A stretch of 64,000 bases of DNA from Acidaminococcus hominis (GCF_021044795.1 NZ_JAJNOP010000003.1), one strand, 5' to 3'; positions 24,085 to 33,917 are shown, counted from the first letter of the stretch. Translations and numbers: made by a program. The notes: generated from the sequence alone by a model not told the origin.

Positions 24085-25833
24085 TTATTTTACGTTGATT
24101 TTCCCAGCATACACGGAACCCGTAGCTACATCCAGGGTTACCACGTCACCGGTCTTCACAGCATCCATGACGCCGGAAGCCCCTACAATAACAGGGATAC
24201 CATAGTTGATGCCGATAATGGCCGCAGGAGAAGTAAAACCGCCTTCTTCTGCAATAATGCCGCCAGCCTGGGCTGCCGTGGTACCCATTTCGTTTTCCAG
24301 GGCGGCCACTGCCAGGATCATGCTCGGGCGGAAGTTTTCCAGGTCGGACTTGGTCCGGACCTTGCAAATGGTGCCTGTAGCAGCACGCTTGCCAATGCCT
24401 TGGCCCTGCACCAGCTTATGGCCAACGTGGATTACTTGGATCAGGTTGGTGCTGCCCACCTTGCCCACGTTCATGCCGGCCGTTACCACCACAGAATCCC
24501 CTTTGTGCAGCAGGTCTGCATCCAGAGCCCGTTCAATGGAGGTTTCAATCAGGGAATCCGTGCTGGTTCTGTTGTCCCCCATCAGCGGCGTAACGCCCCA
24601 ATAGAGGGTCATCCGGCGCAGGCTGGCAGGAACCGGTGACACGGCTACCACCGTTGCTTTGGGCCGGTATTTGGCCACCAGCCGGGCGGTATAGCCGGAC
24701 TCGGTAATGGACAAAATGGCGTTGGCTTCCAGTTCCGTAGCAATCTGCACGGTAGCATGGCTGATGGCATCCGTCATCTGTACATGGGCGCCAATACCCT
24801 TATGCTGGAACAAGGTCACATAATCGAAAGCCTGCTCCGTCCGGGTAGCAATCCGGGCCATGGTCTGCACCGCTTCCAAAGGATACGCCCCAGAGGCTGT
24901 TTCCCCGCTGAGCATAATAGCGTCGGTACCGTCAAAGATGGAGTTGGCCACATCGTTGGCTTCTGCCCTGGTAGCCCGGTAGTTGGTAATCATGCTTTCC
25001 AGCATCTGGGTAGCTGTAACCACCGGCTTCCCCAGCTGGTTGCACTTGGCAATAATCTGTTTTTGGACAATGGGCACATCTTCCATGGGAATCTCTACCC
25101 CCAGATCCCCCCGGGCCACCATAACACCGTCGGCCACCTGGAGAATCTCATCGATGTTGTCCACGCCTTCCTGGTTTTCAATCTTGGCAATAATCCCCAT
25201 GGAGGAGCCAATCCGTTCCAGCAGACGGCGGATTTCCATAACGTCCCGGGCATTGCGCACAAAGGATGCCGCCACATAGTCCATGCCCTGCTGGGCAGCG
25301 AAGGTAATGTCGTCTTCGTCCTGTTTGGACATAAAGGGCAGCTTCAGGAAAGCCCCAGGCACTGCCACCCGTTTCCGGGAGGAGATTTCCCCACCGTTGA
25401 TGACGATGGTATCAATTTCCTTGTCGGTGGTGGATTGGACTTCCAGGGACAGTTTCCCATCATTCAAGAGGATTTTATCCCCTTTGCGGACTTCCGAAGG
25501 CAGGCCGGCATAATTTACATGGGCCTTTTCTGCCGTTCCTTCTACCTCGTCCACCGTCAGCGTAAAGTGGCTGCCAGGCACTAGCGTGGTCTTATCCCCC
25601 TTGAAAAGACCCAGCCGCATTTCAGGCCCCTTGGTATCGGCTACATAGCCAATGACCTTTCCCGTTTCCTTCACAGCTTCCTTTAACAGATTCAGGCGGG
25701 TTTCGCATTCACTGTGGGAGCCATGGGAAAAGTTGAAACGGGCCAGGTCCATCCCTGCCCGAATCATTTTGACCAGCAGGTCCTTTTTGTCCGTAGCTGG
25801 TCCCAGGGTGCAGATAATTTTTGTCTTTTTCAT
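24085..25833 (-). CDS. pyk: Pyruvate kinase with C-terminal PEP-utiliser-like domain
   Basis: 582 residues, the long form. The catalytic TIM barrel shows TKIICTLGPAT, the active-site Lys segment (LKLPFMSKQDEDDI), IAKIENQEGVDN and MVARGDLGVEIP. The last 80 or so residues form the extra domain found in Bacillus-type enzymes. In that domain the motif that normally reads TSHAA has Pro (TSPAA, Pro536) where PEP synthase-type enzymes have the phosphorylated His, so this domain should not carry a phosphoryl group. AGAAGGGGA precedes the ATG. It catalyses the last ATP-forming step of glycolysis. Confidence 0.97.
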   Translation of the reverse strand: MKKTKIICTLGPATDKKDLLVKMIRAGMDLARFNFSHGSHSECETRLNLLKEAVKETGKVIGYVADTKGPEMRLGLFKGDKTTLVPGSHFTLTVDEVEGTAEKAHVNYAGLPSEVRKGDKILLNDGKLSLEVQSTTDKEIDTIVINGGEISSRKRVAVPGAFLKLPFMSKQDEDDITFAAQQGMDYVAASFVRNARDVMEIRRLLERIGSSMGIIAKIENQEGVDNIDEILQVADGVMVARGDLGVEIPMEDVPIVQKQIIAKCNQLGKPVVTATQMLESMITNYRATRAEANDVANSIFDGTDAIMLSGETASGAYPLEAVQTMARIATRTEQAFDYVTLFQHKGIGAHVQMTDAISHATVQIATELEANAILSITESGYTARLVAKYRPKATVVAVSPVPASLRRMTLYWGVTPLMGDNRTSTDSLIETSIERALDADLLHKGDSVVVTAGMNVGKVGSTNLIQVIHVGHKLVQGQGIGKRAATGTICKVRTKSDLENFRPSMILAVAALENEMGTTAAQAGGIIAEEGGFTSPAAIIGINYGIPVIVGASGVMDAVKTGDVVTLDVATGSVYAGKINVK

Positions 25834-25897
25834 ATTGATCCCCTTCTAAAAATAGCCCGGGCTGAAACAGCCCGGACTATTGGATTTCCATATGGAA

Positions 25898-26920
25898 TTA
25901 GGATTCTTTGAAAGCTTTGATCTTTGCAGTCAGCAGAGGCAGAATCTTCAAAGCATCGCCAACGATACCATACCGAGAGATTTGGAACATAGGAGCGTCC
26001 GGATCCTTGTTGATGCAAATGATGGTATCGGATTTGCTCATACCAGCTTTATGCTGTACGGAACCGGAGATACCGCAGGCGAAGTAAATCTTCGGGGTAA
26101 CGGTTTTACCGGATTGGCCTACTTGACGCGGATGTTCAATGAAGCCTTCATCTACTGCAGCACGGGAACCGCCTACAGCGCCGCCCAGTACATGAGCCAG
26201 GTCTTGCAGCAGAACGAAGTTTTCTTTGGCTTTCATGCCGCGGCCGCCGGAAGCAATGTATTCTGCATCGTCGATGGCCATTTCGCCTTCAACCACAACA
26301 GGGTCTTTTCTGATGACTCTGACGCGGTCTTCTACATGGTTCTTCAGGGTGTAGTTGATAACTTCGCCTTTGCGGGAAGCATCGGGAGCCAGAGCCTTGA
26401 AGGTCTTAGGACGAACGGTACCCATTTGCGGAGTATGTTCTTTGCACAGGATGGTAGCCATGATGTTACCACCAGCAGCAGGACGGGTCCAATGAACCAG
26501 GCCGTTTTCTTCTACATCCAGGATGGTGCAGTCAGCGCACAGACCAGTGTTCATACGGGCAGCAACGCGGGGACCCAGGTCACGGCCGTCGTTGGTAGCG
26601 CCGATCAGAACAGCGGAAGGATGGTATTCAGCAATCAGTTCGCAGAAAGCGTTGGTGTACAGGTCGGTGGAATATTCCTTCAGGGAAGGATCTTCTACTA
26701 CGTATACCAGGTCAGCGCCTTGGGCAATCAGATGTTGAGGAATGTCATTTGCTTTATCGGTGATCAAAACAGCAGCCAGTTTTTGGTTGCATTTGTCAGC
26801 CAAAGTTCTGCCTTCACCCAGCAGTTCGTTTACTACATGAACGGGTTTGCCATCATAATGTTCAACGTAAACCCATAAATCTTTTTCGTTGCCGGTCTTC
26901 AGACCTTTCGTGTTAGCCAT
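25898..26920 (-). CDS. etfA: Electron transfer flavoprotein alpha subunit
   Basis: 340 residues. The C-terminal FAD-binding domain has VVVEGEMAIDDAEYIASGGRGMK, VGGSRAAVDEGFIEHPRQVGQSG and the conserved SGSVQHKAGM and INKDPDAPMF. It pairs with EtfB; in Acidaminococcus and related anaerobes this heterodimer couples NADH oxidation to crotonyl-CoA and ferredoxin reduction together with butyryl-CoA dehydrogenase. No acyl-CoA dehydrogenase gene is adjacent. It follows etfB by 12 bases. Confidence 0.96.
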   Translation of the reverse strand: MANTKGLKTGNEKDLWVYVEHYDGKPVHVVNELLGEGRTLADKCNQKLAAVLITDKANDIPQHLIAQGADLVYVVEDPSLKEYSTDLYTNAFCELIAEYHPSAVLIGATNDGRDLGPRVAARMNTGLCADCTILDVEENGLVHWTRPAAGGNIMATILCKEHTPQMGTVRPKTFKALAPDASRKGEVINYTLKNHVEDRVRVIRKDPVVVEGEMAIDDAEYIASGGRGMKAKENFVLLQDLAHVLGGAVGGSRAAVDEGFIEHPRQVGQSGKTVTPKIYFACGISGSVQHKAGMSKSDTIICINKDPDAPMFQISRYGIVGDALKILPLLTAKIKAFKES

Positions 26921-26932
26921 TTATTTCAAACC

Positions 26933-27724
26933 TCATTTCGTAATAATCTTGTCTTCAACCAGTTTTGCAACCAGTTTATCTACAGCTTCTGCAGGATCTT
27001 CATCGGTGAAGATTTCGCCGTGAACCTGGGTAACTTTCGGAGTAAAGCTCTTCATTACCTGGGTCGGGGAACCGGGTTTACCAATAATGTCCAGAGGAAT
27101 CTGCAAATCAGCAGCGGTATATACGGGAACTTCAGTCTTTCTGGCTTTCAGTTTGCCTTTGATGCTGGCAAAACGCAGGTCTTTGCTGCGCATTACAGTA
27201 ACTACGCAAGGCATCTTCATAGCCAAGGTTTGGGAAGTGTATTCGTTATCTCTGTCAACGATTACTTCATCGCCGTCAACCTTAACTTTCAAAGCGCCGG
27301 TAACTTGCGGAAGGTCTAAGTGCTCTGCAATTTCAGGGCCAACCTGAGCGGTATCACCATCGATAGCCTGACGGCCGCACAGGATCAGATCAGGAATGCC
27401 AAAATGTTTAATGGTGTTAGCCATAGCAGCACTGGTGGCCAGGGTATCTGCACCGCCGAAAGCTCTGTCACTGATCAGTTTGGCATCATCAGCGCCAACT
27501 GCCAGGCAGTCCTTCAAAACAGCTTCTGCATGAGGAGGTCCCATGGTAACAACCGTTACCTTAGCACCCATTTCATCTTTCAGTTCCAAAGCCGTTTCCA
27601 GAGCGTACTGGTCATACGGGTTCATGATATTTGTTACACCATCTCTAACGAGGTTGTTGGTAACCGGGTCAATTCTCATTTCTGCGGTATCCGGCACCTG
27701 TTTTACACATACAACGATGTTCAT
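26933..27724 (-). CDS. etfB: Electron transfer flavoprotein beta subunit
   Basis: 263 residues, start MNIVVCVKQVPDTAEMRID. It shows the nucleotide-binding segment TVVTMGPPHAEAVLKDCLAVGADDA and the family signature VDRDNEYTSQTLAMKMPCVVTV. In bifurcating Etf this subunit holds the second FAD close to the NADH site. AGGAGGT precedes the ATG, and a strong promoter lies 50 bases upstream. Operon etfB-etfA. Confidence 0.97.
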   Translation of the reverse strand: MNIVVCVKQVPDTAEMRIDPVTNNLVRDGVTNIMNPYDQYALETALELKDEMGAKVTVVTMGPPHAEAVLKDCLAVGADDAKLISDRAFGGADTLATSAAMANTIKHFGIPDLILCGRQAIDGDTAQVGPEIAEHLDLPQVTGALKVKVDGDEVIVDRDNEYTSQTLAMKMPCVVTVMRSKDLRFASIKGKLKARKTEVPVYTAADLQIPLDIIGKPGSPTQVMKSFTPKVTQVHGEIFTDEDPAEAVDKLVAKLVEDKIITK

Positions 27725-27774
27725 TACAAAGCGACCTCCTAAAAATCTTTATTGTTCAAAACCACACATTTCAC

Positions 27775-27803
27775 ATTGTAGCACGTGTTTTCCCCTGTTG
27801 CAA
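27775..27803 (-). promoter_or_regulatory. etfBA promoter
   Basis: Minus strand TTGCAA (27798-27803), 17 bases, TACAAT (27775-27780). A second TTGCAAGGG lies about 20 bases further upstream, as TTGCAAGGGATT and CTCTTGCAA repeats that could be an operator. Confidence 0.7.
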
Positions 27804-28069
27804 GAGATTGCTAATCCCTTGCAAAAGATTCTTCTTATTTCCCACTTTTTCACAAATGTTAAATTTCCTCCTGGAAGCTTCCTTTTTCGCCGGATTTTGG
27901 CATTCTTTTTCCTGGTCATGGGGTTTCTGTAACAGAAATATCTACAGAATTGTAGAAGAATTATCTCAATTTCAGGGTACCAGCCCCGCTTTTCTCCGCC
28001 TGCAAAAAGTTGTTTCCGTTTTTCTCCAAAAGACACCCAAAGCCCTCTTTTCTACAAGCACGCAAAAGC

Positions 28070-28110
28070 AAAAAAACAGGAATTCTTCCTCAGCTGGGAA
28101 AAATTCCTGT
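28070..28110 (-). terminator. dnaE terminator
   Basis: Minus strand ACAGGAATTTTTCC, loop, GGAAGAATTCCTGT followed by a T-run. Confidence 0.85.
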
Positions 28111-28134
28111 CGGTATAGATAAATAAACAAGTAT

Positions 28135-31100
28135 TTAATAGTGCAGGCTGCCGCTACCCAATACTTTTACCACTGCATCCTCAAAGCCCGGTTCCTCTGC
28201 ATTCACCCAGAACCGGGGATCGGTGCGGATAACCTTCCGGGTATCGGCAATGTGCAGGTACACGGGATTCTTCCCGTGGAAGGCCATAAAAATGCCTCCC
28301 AGCTGCTGCTGGACCTGGGAAGTATTCATGCCCTTGCCAATGTGGAGATGGACTTCCTGGGCCATTTCCTGCAAAGGCTCCACAGCATTGGCAAAGATTC
28401 GGACGGCTTCCTCATCCAATTTGATAACACCCTGGATGCTCACCACCCGGTCTTTTTCAATGTTCTGCCGGCACTTGGCATAAGCCCTGGGGAAAGCAAT
28501 CACCGTCAGACTGCTGGACAAATCTTCCAGCACAAACGTGGCCATGCGGTCCCCATTTTTGGTGGAGCGGATTTTCAGGTCCGAAATAATGCCGCCTACG
28601 GCAATTCTCTCCCCGTCCCGGAAGTTTTCTTCCGTGCATTTTAACAGCGGTGTATACCGGCTCAGCACCTTACGGAACCGATCCAGCGGGTGTCCGGTAA
28701 CGTAGAAGCCAATCAGTTCCTTTTCCAGCCGGAGAATATCCGCCTGGGGAATTTCCGGCAGATCTGGAATGGGAATGGCATTGCTGCCGGCCAAATCTTC
28801 TTCCCCGAACAGCCCCAGCTGGCCCGTAAGCCGGTCGTGCTGTTCGCTGGCAGCCACATCCAGGGCCGGATCCATAATGGCCAGCAGCTGGCTCCGACGC
28901 AGCCCGAAGGTATCCATGGAACCGCTCTTGATCAGATTTTCCACCACTCTCTTGTTGACCTTGCTGAGATCCACCCGGCGGGTAAAATCAAAAAAGTCCT
29001 TAAAAACGCCGTGTTTTTCCCGTTCTTCCAAAATCACGGATACTGCTGCGTCTCCGACACTTTTGATGGCCCCCAGGCCAAAGCGGATGTTCTTACCGTC
29101 CACAGAGAAGCCCGCTTCACTGCTGTTGATATCCGGCGGCAGCACCTTTACCCCCATGCCGTTGCAAACGCCGATATACCAGCTGACCTTGTCGGCGGTG
29201 GAGATAATACTGTTGAGGAAGGCCGCCATGTATTCCACCGGATAGTTGGCCTTCAGCCAGGCCGTCTGATAGGCTACCAGGGCATAGGCTGCCGAGTGGG
29301 ATTTGTTGAACCCATAGCCTGCAAAGTGCTGCAGCAAGGCGAAAATCTTATCCCCCAGTTCCCGGCTGATGCCGTGGAGCTTTTCTGCTCCCTGGAGAAA
29401 TTTTTCCTTCATGCTGTCCAGTACGCTGGCTTTCTTCTTGCCCATGGCCCGACGCAGAATATCTGCTTCGCCCAGGGTAAAACCGGCCAGGGCGGAGGCG
29501 ATCTGCATTACCTGTTCCTGGTAGAGGATAACCCCGTAAGTATCGGCCACAATGGGTTCCATCAGGGGGTGGAGTACCTGGGCCGTACGGTGTCCGTGAC
29601 GGCCGGCAATAAAGTCTTCCGCCATGCCGCTGCCTAAGGGACCGGGCCGGTACAGGGCCACCAGGGGAATCAGGTCCTCCATGCCCTCGGGCGCCAGTTG
29701 CTTCATCAGCCGGGTCATGCCGTCCGATTCCATCTGGAACACGGCTGCCGTATCCCCGCTGCACAGCATCTGACAGGTTTTAGGGTCGTGCAGGTCGATA
29801 TCCTCAATATGCAGGTCAATACCCCGGTTTTTCCGGACCATTTTCACCGCATCGTCAATCACCGTCAGGGTACGCAGGCCCAAAAGATCCATCTTTAAAA
29901 GCCCCAGGGACTCGGAACGATCCTTGTCGTACTGGGTGCAGATGTATTCGTGTTCATCGTCACTGCTGGAGGTAATCTGCAGGGGCACGTAGTTGGTCAG
30001 TTCCCCCGGCGTAATGACTACGCCGGCCGCATGGGTGGAGGTGTGCCGGGGCATGCCTTCCACCTTTTGGGCAAAGTCCAGCAATTGGGCGATATTAGGG
30101 TCCTGTTCCTGCAAGGCCCGCAGTTCCTTGCTGGATTCCAATACGCCTGCCAGGGTAGTGCCTGGCGTATTGGGAATCAGCTTGTTTACCTGGTTAACTA
30201 CATTTAACGGTATCTCCATGGCCCGGCCCACGTCCTTGATGGCCGCCTTGGCTGCCAGGGTACCAAAGGTAATAATCTGGGCAACGTGGCTTTCCCCGTA
30301 CTTGCGGGCCAGATAATCCACCACCAGATGGCGTTTCACGTAGCAGATATCCGTATCAATATCGGGCATACTTACCCGTTCCGGGTTCAGGAAACGTTCA
30401 AAAATCAGATTATATTTCAGCGGATCAATACTGGTGATGCCGGTAAGGTACGCCACAATGGAACCAGCGGCGCTGCCTCTGCCGGGGCCCACCGGAATAT
30501 CGTGGGTCCGACTGTAATTGATGAAATCCCATACAATCAGAAAATACCCGGAGTAGCCCATCTGCTTGATGATGCCCAGTTCATATTCCAACCGTTTCCG
30601 GGCCGTTCCATCATCATTGGGATAGCGTTTGGGAAAACTTTCCTCACAAAGCTTCCGGAGATACCCATCCATGGTTTCCCCTTCCGGCAGGGGAAATTCC
30701 GGCAGCAGCAAATGGCCAAATTCCAGAGTCAGATTACACCGCTCCGCAATTTCCAGGGTATTATCCAAAGCTTCCTGGTCCTCAGGAAACAACTGCTCCA
30801 TTTCCTCCCGGCTTTTCAGATAGTAGGAATCGTTGTTGAACCGCATACGTGTGGGGTCCAGGTAATTGGCGTTGGTCTGGATGCACAGCAGAATGTCCTG
30901 CCCCGAAGCATCGGACCGGTGGATATAGTGCAGGTCGTTGGTGGCTACCAGCTTGATATTGTGTTTTTTGGCCAGTTTATGCAATTCTTCCCGGACGGTC
31001 TTTTCTTCCGGCAAGTCATGATTTTGGATTTCCAAATAGTACCGGTCCCGACCAAAAATATCCAGGTATTCCAGCATGACCTTTTCTGCCGTTTCCAATT

Positions 31101-31554
31101 CCCCCCGGAGGATATGCCGAGGCACTTCCCCCGCTATGCAGGCGCTGAGGCAAATCAGCCCCTCGCTGTACTGGCGCAGCACATCCATGTCAATCCGGGG
31201 TTTGTAGTAGAACCCTTCCACTTCCCCGATGGATACCAGTTTCATCAGGTTTTGGTAACCGGTCTTGTTTTCTGCCAAAAGAATCAGATGATACATTTTG
31301 CTCCGGCTTTCCAGGTCCTTTTTCAACCGGGAGCCGGAAGTAATATACACTTCGCAGCCAATAATGGGTTTGATGCCAGCCTTGACACATTCCTGATAGA
31401 ACTCGATGGCCCCGTACATAACCCCATGGTCCGTAATCGCCAGGGCGGGCATGCCCAGCTCCTTGGCGTAGCGGACCAGCTCGGGAATCCGGCAGGACCC
31501 ATCCAGCAGGCTGTATTGGGTATGGGTGTGCAAATGCACAAATTGCTCTGCCAT
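28135..31554 (-). CDS. dnaE: DNA polymerase III alpha subunit, DnaE type
   Basis: 1139 residues. The N-terminal PHP domain (HLHTHTQYSLLDG, ITDHGVMYG) is followed by the polymerase palm with PGRGSAAGS and PDIDTDICY carrying the catalytic Asp residues, the fingers (GYGFNKSHSAAYALVAYQTAWLKANY), a helix-hairpin-helix region and an OB fold (RIAVGGIISDLKIRSTKNGDRMATF). It is the replicative or lagging-strand initiating polymerase. AAAGGAG precedes the ATG. It is separated from sepF by a terminator. Confidence 0.98.
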   Translation of the reverse strand: MAEQFVHLHTHTQYSLLDGSCRIPELVRYAKELGMPALAITDHGVMYGAIEFYQECVKAGIKPIIGCEVYITSGSRLKKDLESRSKMYHLILLAENKTGYQNLMKLVSIGEVEGFYYKPRIDMDVLRQYSEGLICLSACIAGEVPRHILRGELETAEKVMLEYLDIFGRDRYYLEIQNHDLPEEKTVREELHKLAKKHNIKLVATNDLHYIHRSDASGQDILLCIQTNANYLDPTRMRFNNDSYYLKSREEMEQLFPEDQEALDNTLEIAERCNLTLEFGHLLLPEFPLPEGETMDGYLRKLCEESFPKRYPNDDGTARKRLEYELGIIKQMGYSGYFLIVWDFINYSRTHDIPVGPGRGSAAGSIVAYLTGITSIDPLKYNLIFERFLNPERVSMPDIDTDICYVKRHLVVDYLARKYGESHVAQIITFGTLAAKAAIKDVGRAMEIPLNVVNQVNKLIPNTPGTTLAGVLESSKELRALQEQDPNIAQLLDFAQKVEGMPRHTSTHAAGVVITPGELTNYVPLQITSSSDDEHEYICTQYDKDRSESLGLLKMDLLGLRTLTVIDDAVKMVRKNRGIDLHIEDIDLHDPKTCQMLCSGDTAAVFQMESDGMTRLMKQLAPEGMEDLIPLVALYRPGPLGSGMAEDFIAGRHGHRTAQVLHPLMEPIVADTYGVILYQEQVMQIASALAGFTLGEADILRRAMGKKKASVLDSMKEKFLQGAEKLHGISRELGDKIFALLQHFAGYGFNKSHSAAYALVAYQTAWLKANYPVEYMAAFLNSIISTADKVSWYIGVCNGMGVKVLPPDINSSEAGFSVDGKNIRFGLGAIKSVGDAAVSVILEEREKHGVFKDFFDFTRRVDLSKVNKRVVENLIKSGSMDTFGLRRSQLLAIMDPALDVAASEQHDRLTGQLGLFGEEDLAGSNAIPIPDLPEIPQADILRLEKELIGFYVTGHPLDRFRKVLSRYTPLLKCTEENFRDGERIAVGGIISDLKIRSTKNGDRMATFVLEDLSSSLTVIAFPRAYAKCRQNIEKDRVVSIQGVIKLDEEAVRIFANAVEPLQEMAQEVHLHIGKGMNTSQVQQQLGGIFMAFHGKNPVYLHIADTRKVIRTDPRFWVNAEEPGFEDAVVKVLGSGSLHY

Positions 31555-31601
31555 AACTGCTCCTTTCCTGCAAATTTCCGGGGCACAGCTCCCCCCATTT
31601 T

Positions 31602-31633
31602 AAAAAAAGCTGTGACCAGGGGGTCACAGCTTT
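31602..31633 (-). terminator. sepF terminator
   Basis: Minus strand AAAGCTGTGACC, loop, GGTCACAGC followed by a run of seven T, immediately after the sepF stop. Confidence 0.88.
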
Positions 31634-31637
31634 AGGT

Positions 31638-31952
31638 TTATGCTTCGATAATTCCTACCTCACTGGGCAGATACAGCATTACGTCCGGAGAAACTTCCGT
31701 TTCCGAAACCCCCAGGGTATAACTGATGCCGGATAAGTAGTCCCTGGCCCGGGTCTGATCCTCTGGCTCCAGCTGATCCAGAGCCAGAAGCAGTCCCTTG
31801 CCTTCCAGGAGGAACTTTCCGTAGTGAGCAATATCCTTCAGGTCCGCAGGCGTTCTGAGCATCAATTTCAGGGCCGGAGCACGCACCAAAGTCAAATCCC
31901 GGTCAAAGTATTCTTCTTCATGCTTTTTTTCAGAATGGAAACCAGAAAACAT
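31638..31952 (-). CDS. sepF: SepF-like cell division protein
   Basis: 104 residues. From about residue 20 the sequence follows the SepF core: PADLKDIAHYGKFLLEGKGLLLALDQL, then RARDYLSGISYTLG and a final LYLPSEVGI. SepF binds FtsZ C-termini and membranes at the septum in Gram-positives and some other lineages. The N-terminal part is shorter than the usual amphipathic helix plus linker, so membrane anchoring is uncertain. GGGAGGAG precedes the ATG. It lies between typA and dnaE rather than in the ylm cluster. Confidence 0.78.
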   Translation of the reverse strand: MFSGFHSEKKHEEEYFDRDLTLVRAPALKLMLRTPADLKDIAHYGKFLLEGKGLLLALDQLEPEDQTRARDYLSGISYTLGVSETEVSPDVMLYLPSEVGIIEA

Positions 31953-32004
31953 GGAATCTGCTCCTCCCTACCCACAAATACTCATTACGAAGCCATTATC
32001 GTTC

Positions 32005-33825
32005 TTATGCCTTGGCGTTGCGCGCACGGGTGCGGGCACGTTCCAGACGGGACAGAATTTTCTTTCTCATCCGGATGCTCTTGGGAGTCACTTCAACGGT
32101 TTCATCGTCGTTGATGTGTTCCAGGGCTTGTTCCAGGGAGAAGGTTTGCGGCGGAATCAGGCGCACTGCATCATCGGAACCGGCAGCACGCATATTGCTG
32201 ACGTGTTTCTTTTTGCAGGGGTTTACGTCCATATCATCTTCACGGCTGTTTTCGCCGATGATTTGGCCTTCGTAAACCTGTTCGCCCGGGTTGATGTACA
32301 TGGTGCCTCTGGCCTGGCATTTATCAATACCATAGGCAGTGGTTTCACCAGCTTCAAAAGCAACCAGGGAACCTCTGGTACGGCCGGGGATATCGCCTTT
32401 GTAAGCGCCCCAGCCGGCAAATACGTGGTTCATGATACCGTTGCCCTTGGTATCGGTCAGGAACTGGTTCCGAAAACCGATCAGACCCCGGGCAGGGATA
32501 ATGAATTCCATACGCAGGTAGCCAGCCAGTTCGGTCATGTTCTGGAGTTCAGCCTTGCGGATACCCAAAGCTTCCATAACAGCACCCATGAAATCCTGGG
32601 GCACGTCGATGGTCAAAGCTTCCATAGGTTCCAGCAGCTTGCCATTTTCGTCCCGGCGCATAATAACCTTGGGTTTGCCCACCTGCAATTCGAAGCCTTC
32701 TCTTCTCATGGCTTCGATCAGTACGGACAAATGCAGTTCACCACGGCCGGATACTTTGAAGGTATCGGCAGATTCGGTGTCTTCCACTTTCATACTAACG
32801 TTGGTTTCAATTTCCTTGTACAGACGGTCACGCAGATGACGGCTGGTAACAAAGTCGCCTTCCTGGCCGGCAAAAGGAGAATCGTTGACAGAGAAGGTCA
32901 TGGACAGGGTGGGTTCATCCACCTTGATGCCCTGCAGCTGTTCCGGGTTGTCCACATCAGCAATGGTATCCCCGATTTCAGCGTTGGCCAGACCAATCAG
33001 GGCAATGATGTCCCCAGCTTTGGCTTCCGGCACTTCCGTTCTCTTTAAGCCTTCGTAGGTGTACAGACGGCCAATCTTGGCGTTGGAACGCTTGTCATCA
33101 TGCATCAGGCAGATGTTCTGACCGTTTTTGATGGTACCTCTGACAATACGGCCAATCACGATACGGCCTACATAATCATCGTAGTCCAAGGTATTGACCA
33201 ACATTTGCAGGGGAGCTTCCGTATCCACATCGGGAGCCGGAATATTTTCGATAATGGTGCGGAACAGCGGTTCCAGGTTGGTGCTTTCATCGTCCATAGC
33301 CAGTTTGGCAACGCCCTTTTTGGCAGAAGCGTACACTACGGGGAAGTCCAGCTGATCATCACTGGCGTTCAGTTCAATGAACAAATCCAGAACTTCATCC
33401 ACCACTTCTTCCACTCTCTGGTCCGGACGGTCAATCTTGTTGATGACCACCACGGGTTTCAGATGGTGTTCCAAAGCTTTCCGCAGCACGTATTTGGTCT
33501 GGGGCATAGGACCTTCGTAGGCGTCTACCAGCAGCAGTACGCCGTCAACCATGTTCAATACCCGTTCTACTTCGCCGCCGAAATCAGCATGGCCCGGAGT
33601 ATCCAGGATATTGATTTTGGTGCCGTCATGCATGACAGCGGTGTTTTTGGCCAGGATGGTAATCCCACGTTCTCTTTCCTGATCGTTGGAGTCCATGACT
33701 CTTTCCTGTACCCGTTCGTTGGCACGGAATACACCGCTCTGTTTCAGCATAGCATCTACCAAGGTAGTCTTGCCATGGTCAACGTGAGCAATGATGGCGA
33801 TGTTACGTAAATCGTTTCTAATCAT
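32005..33825 (-). CDS. typA: Ribosome-associated GTPase TypA/BipA
   Basis: 606 residues of the translational GTPase class. The G domain shows AHVDHGKTTL (G1), RGITI (G2), DTPGHADF (G3), NKID (G4), followed by domain II, EF-G-like III and V, and the specific C-terminal domain. TypA acts in ribosome assembly and stress or low-temperature adaptation. GAGGGGA precedes the ATG. A consensus promoter and a hairpin-bearing leader lie upstream. Confidence 0.97.
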   Translation of the reverse strand: MIRNDLRNIAIIAHVDHGKTTLVDAMLKQSGVFRANERVQERVMDSNDQERERGITILAKNTAVMHDGTKINILDTPGHADFGGEVERVLNMVDGVLLLVDAYEGPMPQTKYVLRKALEHHLKPVVVINKIDRPDQRVEEVVDEVLDLFIELNASDDQLDFPVVYASAKKGVAKLAMDDESTNLEPLFRTIIENIPAPDVDTEAPLQMLVNTLDYDDYVGRIVIGRIVRGTIKNGQNICLMHDDKRSNAKIGRLYTYEGLKRTEVPEAKAGDIIALIGLANAEIGDTIADVDNPEQLQGIKVDEPTLSMTFSVNDSPFAGQEGDFVTSRHLRDRLYKEIETNVSMKVEDTESADTFKVSGRGELHLSVLIEAMRREGFELQVGKPKVIMRRDENGKLLEPMEALTIDVPQDFMGAVMEALGIRKAELQNMTELAGYLRMEFIIPARGLIGFRNQFLTDTKGNGIMNHVFAGWGAYKGDIPGRTRGSLVAFEAGETTAYGIDKCQARGTMYINPGEQVYEGQIIGENSREDDMDVNPCKKKHVSNMRAAGSDDAVRLIPPQTFSLEQALEHINDDETVEVTPKSIRMRKKILSRLERARTRARNAKA

Positions 33826-33862
33826 AAAAGCCCAATCCCCTCTTACATTACAGATAAATCAA

Positions 33863-33888
33863 GAGGATGCTTGTCAATAAGCATCCTC
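33863..33888 (-). promoter_or_regulatory. Hairpin in the typA leader
   Basis: A perfect 10-bp stem (GAGGATGCTT / AAGCATCCTC) with a six-base loop lies between the typA promoter and the ribosome binding site. No T-run follows on the minus strand, so it is more likely a leader structure than a terminator for the upstream RNase gene. Confidence 0.55.
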
Positions 33889-33917
33889 CAAATAAACTAA
33901 ATCAATTCGACTTACTA

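Larger units (their letters stand above)
27725..28134. other. 410-base gap upstream of etfB
   Basis: It holds the etfB promoter, two TTGCAA-containing direct repeats just upstream of it and, at the far end, the dnaE terminator. The rest is AT-rich. No credible gene was found. Confidence 0.7.

Noticed and set aside
27725..27830. Rex operator upstream of etfB
   Set aside because: Only half-site-like TTGTGA/TTCACA fragments are present, without the paired spacing expected for Rex.
30286..31635. Long open frame on the plus strand across the 5' part of dnaE
   Set aside because: Antisense to the PHP and palm region of a highly conserved polymerase, without ribosome site or motif.
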